Shown here piece by piece: positions 45,523-54,034 of a stretch of 64,000 bases of DNA. Below the pieces are notes generated by a model. That model ran no database searches and was not told where the DNA came from. It saw nothing but the letters and a program-made list of their open reading frames with translations. The DNA is from Sulfuritalea sp. Its GTDB lineage: Bacteria; Pseudomonadota; Gammaproteobacteria; Burkholderiales; Rhodocyclaceae. How positions within the stretch are numbered: the stretch's first letter is position 1; the number at the start of each line of letters is the position of its first letter. The stretch covers positions 1-64,000 of the forward strand of contig JADJUP010000005.1 in assembly GCA_016716965.1 (NCBI GenBank), written 5' to 3'. The position numbers and the translations under genes are program-made.

Positions 45523-46296
45523 TCATAGTGCGATGCTCTGGGTCGCCTTGACAATGCCATCCTGAACCAGGCGTACCTCAACGCGCAGAACCCGCGCTCC
45601 GCCCCCCACATTGAAGGAGCCTTCCAGGCGTCGAAAGTACCGAAAATTCACCTGATATTGATCCGCCGCAGGATCCCCGGCGGCCGGAAACTGGATCATA
45701 GCAGTCTCCTTGCCGCGCTGCACGGTAGCCAGCATCTGGACCATGCCCTTGAATTCCTTGTCTTTGTCTTTCTTATCACCGGTTTGCGCGAGCAGAAGGC
45801 GGTAGCGATACTGGCCGTCACCCACCGGATCTATCTGCAACCGACTGATTGCCAGCCCGGAACTGCCGGTCTCGCCACCTGCCAAGCTTTCAAATGTTGC
45901 CAGGTCGGATTTGAGCAGGGCATTCTGCTCCTCAAGGGTCTTGATCTGCGTCGCGAGCCGTTCTTGCGACGTACTTTCGATCCGCAAACGACTTTCGCTG
46001 GCATTCGCGACTTTACGCGCCCCTTCCAGTTCGGCCTCCAGTTGGCCGATCCGCGCACGCATCTCAGCGATTTCATGCTCGCTCGCGCCCTGGTGAAAGC
46101 CTGCAAAGCGCTGGCCGGCGTCATAGATCCAGCCGGCCAGCGCCAGTGACGCTCCGGCAAGGACGATCACGGAGAGCGCGCGCCAGTACCACGGCAGGTG
46201 GGTCCGCACCGCGACCCGCGGGGCAGAGATGCCGAAGCGGCCACGCAGCCGCCTCAGCGTCAGGGCAAGACGGGAACTTGCGAAAGACCCGAACAT
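45523..46296 (-). CDS. DUF6776-like membrane protein with coiled coil
   Basis: 257 residues. One membrane segment (about 38-60), then a coiled coil (EHEIAEMRARIGQLEAELEGA to about residue 140) and a C-terminal beta-rich domain ending in a stretch of hydrophobic strands. Single-pass protein with a periplasmic C terminus by the positive-inside rule. Start overlaps argC by 37 bases. Always next to bactofilin in the relatives I recall, but its function is not known. No catalytic motif is visible. Confidence 0.75.
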   Translation of the reverse strand: MFGSFASSRLALTLRRLRGRFGISAPRVAVRTHLPWYWRALSVIVLAGASLALAGWIYDAGQRFAGFHQGASEHEIAEMRARIGQLEAELEGARKVANASESRLRIESTSQERLATQIKTLEEQNALLKSDLATFESLAGGETGSSGLAISRLQIDPVGDGQYRYRLLLAQTGDKKDKDKEFKGMVQMLATVQRGKETAMIQFPAAGDPAADQYQVNFRYFRRLEGSFNVGGGARVLRVEVRLVQDGIVKATQSIAL

Positions 46297-47297
46297 TCGT
46301 CCAGACCGAACATCAAATTCATGTTCTGCACCGCCTGCCCGGCCGCGCCCTTGACCAGGTTGTCGATAACCGACAGGACGACCAGGGTGTCGCCACCTTG
46401 TGGCCGATGCACCGCGATGCGGCAGGTATTGGCGGCCCGCACCGAGCGGGTGTCGGGATGCGATTTCGGCGGCAGGACGTCGACGAATGGCTCGTTGGCG
46501 TAACGCTGTTCGAACAATGCCTGGAAATCGACTTCGCGCGTTATACGGGCGTAGAGCGTCGAGTGAATGCCGCGTATCATCGGCGTGAGATGCGGAACGA
46601 AGGTCAGGCCGATCTGGTCCATCGGCTTGCCCGCCGCGCGCGCCAGTCCCTGCCTGATTTCGGGCAGGTGGCGATGGCCCGGCACGCCGTAGGCCTTGAA
46701 GTTGTCAGACGCCTCGGAAAACAGGATGCCGATTTCAGCCTTGCGTCCGGCCCCGGAAACACCGGACTTGGCATCGGCGATCAGATGCGCGATATCGACG
46801 CAGCCGGACTCGATCAACGGCAGGAAGCCGAGTTGTGTCGCCGTCGGGTAGCAACCCGGGTTGGCGACGATCCTGGCGCCGCGGATCTGCTCGCGGTTGA
46901 CTTCGGGCAAGCCATAGACCGCCTCGGCGACCAGCGCCGGGCTGGCATGGCTCATGCCATACCACTTTTCCCACATGCCGATGTCCTTGATGCGGAAATC
47001 GGCCGCGAGATCGATCACCTTCACCCCGGCATCGAGCAGGCCGGCGGCCTGCTGCATGGCGATGCCATTGGGTGTGGCGAAGAACACCACGTCGCAATCC
47101 ACCAGCGCCGCATCCTTCGGGTCGCTGAATTTCAGGCCGACCGCGCCGCGCAGGCTGGGAAACATGTCCGCAACCGGAGTTCCCGCCTCGCCGCGCGACG
47201 TAATGGCGGTCATCTCCACGCCAGGGTGGCGCGCCAGCAGGCGCAACAGTTCCACCCCCGTGTATCCCGTACCGCCGACGATACCCGCCTTGATCAT
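46260..47297 (-). CDS. argC: N-acetyl-gamma-glutamyl-phosphate reductase
   Basis: 345 residues. Third step of arginine synthesis, NADPH-dependent. Rossmann start GIVGGTGYTGVELLRLL, catalytic Cys in VANPGCYPTA, and GHRHLPEI histidine. The rpsI terminator lies between it and rpsI, so it should have its own promoter in the 40-base gap or rely on read-through. Confidence 0.96.
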   Translation of the reverse strand: MIKAGIVGGTGYTGVELLRLLARHPGVEMTAITSRGEAGTPVADMFPSLRGAVGLKFSDPKDAALVDCDVVFFATPNGIAMQQAAGLLDAGVKVIDLAADFRIKDIGMWEKWYGMSHASPALVAEAVYGLPEVNREQIRGARIVANPGCYPTATQLGFLPLIESGCVDIAHLIADAKSGVSGAGRKAEIGILFSEASDNFKAYGVPGHRHLPEIRQGLARAAGKPMDQIGLTFVPHLTPMIRGIHSTLYARITREVDFQALFEQRYANEPFVDVLPPKSHPDTRSVRAANTCRIAVHRPQGGDTLVVLSVIDNLVKGAAGQAVQNMNLMFGLDECSGLSQVPVLP

Positions 47298-47340
47298 GAC
47301 ACTCCCCTCGCTGCGAAGGATTGATGGTAACCCACGGATG

Positions 47341-47366
47341 AAAAAGCCGCCCGAAGGCGGCTTTTC
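47341..47366 (-). terminator. Terminator after rplM-rpsI
   Basis: Minus strand AAAAGCCGCC-TTCG-GGCGGCTTTTT: a 10-bp stem with the stable TTCG tetraloop and a T run. It lies 28 bases after the rpsI stop. Confidence 0.93.
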
Positions 47367-47393
47367 GTGCGACAGCGCAAATACCGCTGAAGC

Positions 47394-47786
47394 TTAGCGC
47401 TTCGAGAACTGCTTGCGCCGGCGCGCCTTGCGGAAGCCGACCTTCTTTCTCTCGACTTCGCGGGCGTCACGCGTGACGAACCCGGCGTTCGAAAGTGCGG
47501 GCTTAAGCGTCGCATCGTATTCGATCAGGGCGCGGGTAATGCCGTGGCGCACGGCACCTGCCTGGCCGGACTCGCCGCCGCCCTCGACATTTACCAGGAT
47601 GTCGAAGGTGTTGGTGTGCTGGGTCAGTTCGAGAGGCTGGCGCACGACCATGCGGCCGGTTTCGCGCGAGAAGAACTCGTCGACAGGCTTGTCGTTGACC
47701 ACGAACTTGCCGCTACCGCTTCGCATGAACACGCGGGCAATGGCCGTTTTGCGGCGACCGGTTCCGTAATATTGGGTGACTGCCAT
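47394..47786 (-). CDS. rpsI: 30S ribosomal protein S9
   Basis: 130 residues. Begins with the YYGTGRRKTAIARVF motif and ends RKARRRKQFSKR, the tail that reaches the P-site tRNA. Follows rplM by 9 bases, the standard L13-S9 pair. Confidence 0.97.
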   Translation of the reverse strand: MAVTQYYGTGRRKTAIARVFMRSGSGKFVVNDKPVDEFFSRETGRMVVRQPLELTQHTNTFDILVNVEGGGESGQAGAVRHGITRALIEYDATLKPALSNAGFVTRDAREVERKKVGFRKARRRKQFSKR

Positions 47787-47795
47787 GAAAGCTCC

Positions 47796-48224
47796 TTAAA
47801 TTTCCAGCGCCTTGGGTTGCTGGGCGGTGTGCGGATGGGCGCCACCGGCATAGCACTTCATTTTCTTCAACATCGCATAGCCCAGAGGGCCCTTCGGCAG
47901 CATGCCCTTGACGGCCTTTTCCAGAATGCGGCCGGGGAAACGCTGCTGCAGCTTGGTGAAATTGGTTTCCCGGATACCGCCTGGATAGCCGGTGTGGCGG
48001 TAGTACATCTTGTCCTGTGCCTTGTTGCCGGTAACGCGCAGCTTTTCGACGTTGACCACAACGATGAAATCGCCGGTATCGACGTGCGGCGTGAAAATCG
48101 GCTTGTGCTTGCCCCGCAGGCGGCGGGCGATCTCGGTAGCCAGGCGGCCGAGCACCTTGTCAGTCGCATCCACGACATACCAGTCGTGCTGGACTTCATG
48201 CGGCTTGGCGGAAAATGTTTTCAT
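47796..48224 (-). CDS. rplM: 50S ribosomal protein L13
   Basis: 142 residues from ATG 48224 (MKTFSAKPHEVQHDWYVVDA). Family marks VLGRLATEIARRLRGKHKP and KMYYRHTGYPGGI. First gene of the rplM-rpsI operon; the in-frame extension to 48293 is upstream leader. In E. coli the L13 protein represses its own message; that may hold here. Confidence 0.97.
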   Translation of the reverse strand: MKTFSAKPHEVQHDWYVVDATDKVLGRLATEIARRLRGKHKPIFTPHVDTGDFIVVVNVEKLRVTGNKAQDKMYYRHTGYPGGIRETNFTKLQQRFPGRILEKAVKGMLPKGPLGYAMLKKMKCYAGGAHPHTAQQPKALEI

Positions 48225-48305
48225 TCGCTGTTCCTTGCTTGCTTCGATTACCCGTCCAGCGCGGCAGGGAGTCAAATGACCCGTGCGCTTCACGGAAAGC
48301 CGAGC

Positions 48306-48335
48306 ATTCTAACCAATCGCCAAAGGGCGTGTCAA
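48306..48335 (-). promoter_or_regulatory. Promoter of rplM-rpsI
   Basis: Minus strand TTGACA (48335-48330), 18-base spacer, TAGAAT (48311-48306). About 80 bases of leader precede the rplM start. Confidence 0.8.
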
Positions 48336-48386
48336 ATAGGAATTTGCCGATTCCATTGACCGAAGCTGCACCATCGCAGCCCGGAT

Positions 48387-48404
48387 ACCGACCTTGCGGT
48401 CGGT
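48387..48404 (-). terminator. Hairpin at the yeeE stop codon
   Basis: ACCGACC and GGTCGGT form a 7-bp stem around a GCAA-type tetraloop, directly at the stop codon. No T run follows, so the strength as terminator is doubtful. Confidence 0.45.
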
Positions 48405-49504
48405 CAGGCTTCCTGCATCATCCGCCAGTACTGGTACTTCATCATGGCCGCCGAACCCGCCACGATCGCGATCAGCGTCAGCACCGACCCCAGGGCAAGG
48501 GTCGACACTCCGGTGATTCCCTGCCCGATGGTGCAACCCATCGACAGGACGCCGCCAATGCCCATCAGCACCGCGCCGACCGCATGATTGAGGAAATCGC
48601 CGGCATTGACGAACCATTCGATGCGAAAGCTGCGGGAAACCAGCGAATAAATCAGCGAACCGAGGATCACCCCGACCAGGGCGACGATGCCGAAATTGAT
48701 CAGCGACGTATCCGCCGGATTCATCAAGTAGCGCGCCAGGTCACCCATCGGACTCATGAAGGTGAAGGACTGGGTTTCCACCCGCAACGGCTTGACGTCG
48801 GCGAAATCGGCGAACTCCTTCCAGGCCGCGCCCATGGTACCGCCCGTGACATACCAGCCGACGACTACCGCAACCCCGATGACGACACCGCCCAGGATGT
48901 GGTCGAAGTTGCCACGAAAATCGCTCGAGGAAAACGCGAAACCGATCAGCGCAACCGCCAGTGCGAGGCCGAAGGCCAGATTGCCGACCCCCGTCAGGTC
49001 TCCCAGTGCCTGGCTGGCCTTGCCTGCCGCCGCAAGGTTGACCGTCGTGGCCGACATCATGCTGCCGAACAGCGTGTCGTAGAAATTGGTCCACAACATG
49101 GCGTAGGCGCAGACCGAGGCGATCGCCAGCACCACCAGCGATTTCAGGTTGCCGCCACCGATGCGGACCAGGGTCTTGTTGCCGCACCCGGAAGCGAGCG
49201 TCATGCCGACGCCGAACATCAGGCCGCCCAGGACGTAGCGCAGCCACGCCAGATTGGGGGTCCGATAGGGCGGGAAGGTACCGGTACCGATCGTGGCCTT
49301 GCCCGAGGCTTCAAGCAACGTGACGCCAAGCAGCGCCACAGCGATGGCGAGCAGCCAAGCCCGCAGGCGGCCAGTGTCCCCCATATTTACCCAGTCGGAG
49401 ACAGCACCCATGGTACAAAAATTGGTCTTGTTGGCCACCACGCCCATGACGATGGCGGTGACAAGAACGATGCCGAGAATCTGCAGATGAATCGTGAATT
49501 CCAT
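48404..49504 (-). CDS. YeeE/YedE family transporter, sulfur compound uptake
   Basis: 366 residues with about nine membrane segments. The three conserved cysteine motifs of the family are present: KTNFCTMGA, ASGCGNKTLVRIGGG and SMGCTIGQGITG. In the characterised member (TsuA) such cysteines pass thiosulfate across the membrane. No TusA-like partner gene lies next to it, so the substrate is not proved by context. Possibly one transcript unit alone. Confidence 0.85.
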   Translation of the reverse strand: MEFTIHLQILGIVLVTAIVMGVVANKTNFCTMGAVSDWVNMGDTGRLRAWLLAIAVALLGVTLLEASGKATIGTGTFPPYRTPNLAWLRYVLGGLMFGVGMTLASGCGNKTLVRIGGGNLKSLVVLAIASVCAYAMLWTNFYDTLFGSMMSATTVNLAAAGKASQALGDLTGVGNLAFGLALAVALIGFAFSSSDFRGNFDHILGGVVIGVAVVVGWYVTGGTMGAAWKEFADFADVKPLRVETQSFTFMSPMGDLARYLMNPADTSLINFGIVALVGVILGSLIYSLVSRSFRIEWFVNAGDFLNHAVGAVLMGIGGVLSMGCTIGQGITGVSTLALGSVLTLIAIVAGSAAMMKYQYWRMMQEA

Positions 49505-49611
49505 GTCACCCCCTTGAGTCCGGGTCGCTGGCGGACCCTTGAACGGTCGGCAATTCTAAGTTCAATGCCCCGCACCCGGAATCAGAGTTCTTTGGCCGCA
49601 AATAATGGCAA

Positions 49612-50292
49612 TCAATTCCCAGCGCGGTATCGCGTCGGATCCGCCAGCCCTGCACCGGCAAAGCCTTCCTTGCGCAGCCGGCAGGAATCGCACAGGCCGC
49701 AGGCCCGCCCCTCCGCGTCGGCCTGGTAGCAGGAAACCGTCAGTCCGAAGTCGACACCGAGTCGGGTCCCCTCGGCGATGATCCGCGCCTTGCTCAGCTC
49801 GATCAGCGGCGCATGCAGCCGCAGCGGCCGGCCTTCGACGGCGGCCTTGGTCGCCAGGTTGGCCATTGTCTCGAAGGCGCGGATGAATTCCGGACGACAG
49901 TCCGGATAGCCGGAATAGTCCACCGCATTGACGCCGACGAAGATGTCCTGGGCATCGAGCACCTCGGCCCAGGCCAGTGCCAGCGAGAGCATGATGGTGT
50001 TGCGTGCCGGCACATAGGTGACGGGGATGCCGGGCTGCACGCCGGAGATCGGCACCGCAATCGAGCTATCGGTAAGGGCGGAACCGCCCAACTGGCCGAG
50101 ATCGAGCTTCAGCACCCGGTGCGCCGCCGCCCCCAGGGCGGCCGCAACCCGGGCCGCCGCCTGCAGCTCGGCGCCATGGCGCTGGCCGTAATCGAGCGAC
50201 AGGCAATGGCAGGCATAGCCGCGCTCGCGCGCCATGGCCAGCACGGTTGCGGAATCGAGGCCACCGGAAAGGAGGACGACGGCGGGTTGCAT
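49612..50292 (-). CDS. queC: 7-cyano-7-deazaguanine synthase
   Basis: 226 residues from ATG 50292. Makes preQ0 from carboxy-deazaguanine for queuosine tRNA. PP-loop SGGLDSATVLA at the start, the Y(S)GYPDCRPEF segment, and zinc-binding cysteines in SCYQADAEGRACGLCDSCRLR. The upstream part of the frame (to 50589) is antisense to miaB. Divergent to miaB; the 79-base gap has TATAAT at 50333-50338 on the plus strand as probable miaB -10. Confidence 0.95.
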   Translation of the reverse strand: MQPAVVLLSGGLDSATVLAMARERGYACHCLSLDYGQRHGAELQAAARVAAALGAAAHRVLKLDLGQLGGSALTDSSIAVPISGVQPGIPVTYVPARNTIMLSLALAWAEVLDAQDIFVGVNAVDYSGYPDCRPEFIRAFETMANLATKAAVEGRPLRLHAPLIELSKARIIAEGTRLGVDFGLTVSCYQADAEGRACGLCDSCRLRKEGFAGAGLADPTRYRAGN

Positions 50293-50371
50293 GGCGCGAT
50301 GGTAGCAAAGGGGCGGGGCGACCGCCTCATCTATAATCTTTTCCTGTCCAACCCTCGCCCGGCAAGCAACG

Positions 50372-51709
50372 ATGCCCAAGAAAGTGTTCATCCGCACCTT
50401 CGGTTGCCAGATGAACGAATACGACTCCGACAAGATGGCCGACGTACTTGCCGGCAGCGACGGTGCGGTCAAGACCGACAATCCCGAGGAAGCCGACATC
50501 ATCCTGTTCAACACCTGCTCGGTGCGCGAAAAGGCGCAGGAGAAGGTGTTCCACGACCTCGGCCGGGTGCGGCACCTGAAGCAGATCAACCCGAACCTGG
50601 TGATCGGCGTCGGTGGCTGCGTCGCCAGCCAGGAGGGCGCGGCGATCGTCGCGCGCGCTCCTTACGTCGACCTCGTATTCGGCCCGCAGACCCTGCACCG
50701 CCTGCCGCAGATGATCGCCGCGCGACGGGAAAGCGGACGCCCGCAGGTCGACATCTCCTTTCCCGAAATCGAAAAGTTCGACGCGCTGCCGCCGGCCAGC
50801 GTGACCGGAACCTCGGCCTTCGTCTCGATCATGGAAGGCTGCTCGAAATACTGCAGTTTCTGCGTCGTGCCCTATACGCGCGGCGAGGAGGTATCGCGCC
50901 CCTTCGCCGATGTGATCGCCGAGATTGCGGCGCTGACGCAACGCGGCGTGCGCGAGGTCACCCTGCTCGGCCAGAACGTCAATGCCTACCAGGGCGCGAC
51001 GGACGACGACGATACCGCCGACCTCGCCTTACTGATCGAGACCCTGGCCGACATGCCCGGCATCGAACGCATCCGCTACACCACCTCGCATCCGCGCGAA
51101 ATGACACAGCGCCTGATCGACGTCTATCGCAGCGTCCCCAAGCTGGTCTCGCACCTGCACCTGCCGGTGCAATCGGGTTCCGACCGCATCCTGGCGGCGA
51201 TGAAGCGCGGCTACACGGTGCTCGAGTTCAAGTCGCTGGTGAAGAAGCTCAAGGCCGCCCGGCCCGACCTGTCGCTTTCCTCCGATTTCATCATCGGCTT
51301 TCCGGGCGAAACCGCGGAAGATTTCGAAAAGACCATGCGCCTGGTCGAGGAACTGAATTTCGACAACAGCTTTTCCTTCGTCTACAGCCCGCGTCCCGGC
51401 ACACCGGCCGCCGAGATGGCCGACGATACGCCGGCGGAACTCAAGATACAGAGGCTGATGCGCCTGCAGAAAACCATCGAGGCGCAGGCCTTGAAAATCA
51501 GCCAGGCCATGGTCGGCACCGTGCAGCGCGTGCTGGTGGAAGGCCATGCGCGCAAGGACGCAACCGAACTGGCCGGCCGCACCGACAACAATCGCGTCGT
51601 GAACTTTGCCGGCGCCGCGCGCCTGGTCGGCCATTTCGTCGACGTCACCATCACCGCCGCGCTGCCGCACAGCCTGCGCGGAGAAGTCGTCACGGCCGCG
51701 GCAAACTAG
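50372..51709 (+). CDS. miaB: tRNA-2-methylthio-N6-dimethylallyladenosine synthase
   Basis: 445 residues. Radical-SAM methylthiotransferase for A37 of tRNA. N-terminal cluster domain with conserved Cys (FGCQMNEYDS, FNTCSVREKA, GGCVASQ), radical-SAM motif CSKYCSFC, and a C-terminal TRAM domain. Heads the run miaB-phoH-ybeY-corC-lnt, which is conserved in proteobacteria. Confidence 0.97.
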   Translation: MPKKVFIRTFGCQMNEYDSDKMADVLAGSDGAVKTDNPEEADIILFNTCSVREKAQEKVFHDLGRVRHLKQINPNLVIGVGGCVASQEGAAIVARAPYVDLVFGPQTLHRLPQMIAARRESGRPQVDISFPEIEKFDALPPASVTGTSAFVSIMEGCSKYCSFCVVPYTRGEEVSRPFADVIAEIAALTQRGVREVTLLGQNVNAYQGATDDDDTADLALLIETLADMPGIERIRYTTSHPREMTQRLIDVYRSVPKLVSHLHLPVQSGSDRILAAMKRGYTVLEFKSLVKKLKAARPDLSLSSDFIIGFPGETAEDFEKTMRLVEELNFDNSFSFVYSPRPGTPAAEMADDTPAELKIQRLMRLQKTIEAQALKISQAMVGTVQRVLVEGHARKDATELAGRTDNNRVVNFAGAARLVGHFVDVTITAALPHSLRGEVVTAAAN

Positions 51710-51774
51710 GCGCGCGTGGATTCGAGGCCACCCGGTCCGCCGACCCGGATGCCGACTTGAGGCATACTCCGGCC

Positions 51775-52749
51775 GTGCCGCCGAAACCCAGATCGCTCGA
51801 CATCGACCTCGCGCCGCCCGACAACGCGCGGCTGCAAAACCTGTGCGGCGCGCTCGACGAAAACCTGCGCCAGATCGAAGCCGCCTTCGACGTCACCATC
51901 GGTCGCCGCGGCCAGCGCTTCCACATTGGCGGCGAGCAGGCGCAAGCCCGCCTGGCCGCCAACGCGCTCCAGCACTTTTACGAACAGGCAGCGCAACCGC
52001 TCTCGATCGACGAGGTCCAGCTCGGCCTGATCGAGGTCGCGCGCCACCGCAATGCCCGTGCGCCGCTGCCGCCCGGCGCCGGGCTCGTCACGCGCAAGAG
52101 CGACCTGCACGGACGCACGCCGAACCAGGTCAAGTACCTGCGCGACATCCAGGAACACGACATCACCTTCGGCATCGGTCCGGCCGGTACCGGCAAGACC
52201 TACCTCGCCGTCGCCAGTGCCGTGGACGCCTTCGAGCGCGACCTGGTCAGCCGCATCGTGCTCACCCGGCCCGCGGTCGAGGCCGGCGAACGCCTGGGCT
52301 TCCTGCCCGGTGACCTAGCGCAGAAGATCGATCCCTACCTGCGCCCGCTCTACGACGCGCTCTACGACCTGATGGGTTTCGAGAAGGTCGCCCGCCTCTT
52401 CGAGAAACAGAACATCGAAATCGCGCCGCTGGCCTACATGCGCGGGCGCACGCTGAACCATGCCTTCATCATTCTCGACGAAGCGCAGAACACCACGCCG
52501 GAACAGATGAAAATGTTCCTCACCCGCATCGGCATCGGCGCCCGCGCAGTGGTCACCGGCGACGTGACGCAGATCGACCTGCCGCGCGGGCAGAAGTCGG
52601 GCCTGGTCGAAGCGCGCCGCATCCTGGCTGACGTGCGCGGACTCGCCTTCACCGATTTCGACGCGTCCGACGTGGTGCGCCATCCGCTGGTCGCGCGCAT
52701 CGTCGACGCCTACCAGAAGCATGATGCGAACCGTTCGGCGCCTGCCTGA
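51775..52749 (+). CDS. ybeZ: PhoH-like ATPase (YbeZ)
   Basis: 324 residues from GTG 51775 (MPPKPRSLDIDLAPPDN). Walker A GPAGTGKTYLA, the LTRPAVEAGERLGFLPGD block, and Walker B FIILDEAQNTT. Works with YbeY in rRNA handling. An open frame runs upstream through miaB in another frame, but homology begins at the GTG. The 3' end overlaps ybeY by 29 bases. Confidence 0.95.
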   Translation: MPPKPRSLDIDLAPPDNARLQNLCGALDENLRQIEAAFDVTIGRRGQRFHIGGEQAQARLAANALQHFYEQAAQPLSIDEVQLGLIEVARHRNARAPLPPGAGLVTRKSDLHGRTPNQVKYLRDIQEHDITFGIGPAGTGKTYLAVASAVDAFERDLVSRIVLTRPAVEAGERLGFLPGDLAQKIDPYLRPLYDALYDLMGFEKVARLFEKQNIEIAPLAYMRGRTLNHAFIILDEAQNTTPEQMKMFLTRIGIGARAVVTGDVTQIDLPRGQKSGLVEARRILADVRGLAFTDFDASDVVRHPLVARIVDAYQKHDANRSAPA

Positions 52750-53176
52750 GTTGCACCTGTCGGTGCAGTACCCGGCGGGCAGCGCAGGCGCGCCGACCCG
52801 GCCGCAGGTCCGGCGCTGGGTGCGCGCAAGTTGCACGATCCCGGCCGAGGTCGCGGTGCGTTTCGTCGACGGCGACGAGGGGCGCGACCTCAATCGCGAC
52901 TACCGCGGCAAGGATTACGCGACCAACGTGTTGTCCTTCCCGTATGAAAACGGCGACCGCGTGCAAGGCGACCTGGTGCTGTGCCGCGAGGTCGTCGAGC
53001 GCGAGGCGCGCGAACAGGGCAAGGCGCCGGAAGCCCACTACGCGCACATGGTGGTGCATGGTATGCTGCATTTACAGGGCCATGACCACGAGACCGGGCG
53101 CGCCGATGCAAGACGAATGGAAGCGATCGAGCGCGAAATTCTGGCTGGCCTTGGCTATCCCGACCCTTACGCCTAG
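52721..53176 (+). CDS. ybeY: Endoribonuclease YbeY
   Basis: 151 residues. Zinc site H-x3-H-x5-H is in HGMLHLQGHDH; the DGDEGRDLNRDYRGKDYATNVLSF segment is diagnostic. Needed for 16S 3' end maturation and ribosome quality control. ATG 52721 or the next ATG codon. Overlaps ybeZ, and corC follows 18 bases later. Confidence 0.95.
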   Translation: MMRTVRRLPELHLSVQYPAGSAGAPTRPQVRRWVRASCTIPAEVAVRFVDGDEGRDLNRDYRGKDYATNVLSFPYENGDRVQGDLVLCREVVEREAREQGKAPEAHYAHMVVHGMLHLQGHDHETGRADARRMEAIEREILAGLGYPDPYA

Positions 53177-53194
53177 CGACCCCCGCATCCAGCA

Positions 53195-54034
53195 ATGGAC
53201 CCATCCAGTAAACCCGGCCTGATCGAACGTCTCACCGCGCTGCTGTTGCGCGAACCCGAGGACCGCGAACAACTCCTGGAACTGCTCCACGGCGCCTTCG
53301 AGCGCCACCTGATGGATGCCGACGCGCTGTCCATCATCGAAGGTGCGTTATCGGTCGCCGACATGGCGGTGCGCGACATCATGGTGCCGCGCGCCCAGAT
53401 GGACGTGGTCGACATCAAGGAAACGCCGGAACAGATCGCCGAAGTCGTGCTGGAAACGGCGCACTCGCGCTTTCCGGCGATCGGCGAAAGCAAGGACGAC
53501 GTGCTCGGCATCCTGCTCGCCAAGGATCTGCTGCGCTATTTCGCCGGCAAGGAATTCGACCTGCGCGACACGCTGCGCCCGGCGATCTTCATTCCCGAAT
53601 CGAAGCGACTGAACGTCCTGTTGCGAGAATTCCGGGCGTCGCGCAACCACATGGCGATCGTGGTCGACGAATACGGCGGCGTCGCCGGTCTGGTCACCAT
53701 CGAGGACGTGCTGGAACAGATCGTCGGCGACATCGAGGACGAGTACGACTTCGACGAGACCGAGGACAACATCGTCAGGGACAACACCGGCCGTTACCGG
53801 GTCAAGGCGCTGACCGAGATCGCCGACTTCAACACGGCCTTCGCCACCGAATTTTCCGACGAGCATTTCGATACCGTCGGCGGACTGGTGATCCATCACC
53901 TGGGTCGCCTGCCCAAGCGCAACGAAGTGCTGACCATCGACGGCTTGCGCATGCAGGTCCTGCGCGCCGACAGCCGCCGCGTGCATACCCTGCTGGTCGA
54001 TCCACAGAAGGGTCTGCCGCTCTCGGATGGCTGA
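53195..54034 (+). CDS. corC: CorC/YbeX family protein, CBS pair plus CorC_HlyC
   Basis: 279 residues: two CBS domains (VRDIMVPRAQMDVVD to IFIPESKRLNVLLREF) followed by the CorC_HlyC domain (YRVKALTEIADFNTAF, TVGGLVIHHLGRLP). No membrane span, unlike the CNNM-type relatives. Linked to Mg2+/Co2+ efflux and, in this gene block, to ribosome maintenance. Its end overlaps lnt by 8 bases. Confidence 0.94.
   Translation: MDPSSKPGLIERLTALLLREPEDREQLLELLHGAFERHLMDADALSIIEGALSVADMAVRDIMVPRAQMDVVDIKETPEQIAEVVLETAHSRFPAIGESKDDVLGILLAKDLLRYFAGKEFDLRDTLRPAIFIPESKRLNVLLREFRASRNHMAIVVDEYGGVAGLVTIEDVLEQIVGDIEDEYDFDETEDNIVRDNTGRYRVKALTEIADFNTAFATEFSDEHFDTVGGLVIHHLGRLPKRNEVLTIDGLRMQVLRADSRRVHTLLVDPQKGLPLSDG

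Noticed and set aside
49813..52749. 978-codon frame running over queC, miaB and phoH
   Set aside because: Only the last 324 codons (PhoH) are real; the rest is antisense to queC and out of frame in miaB.
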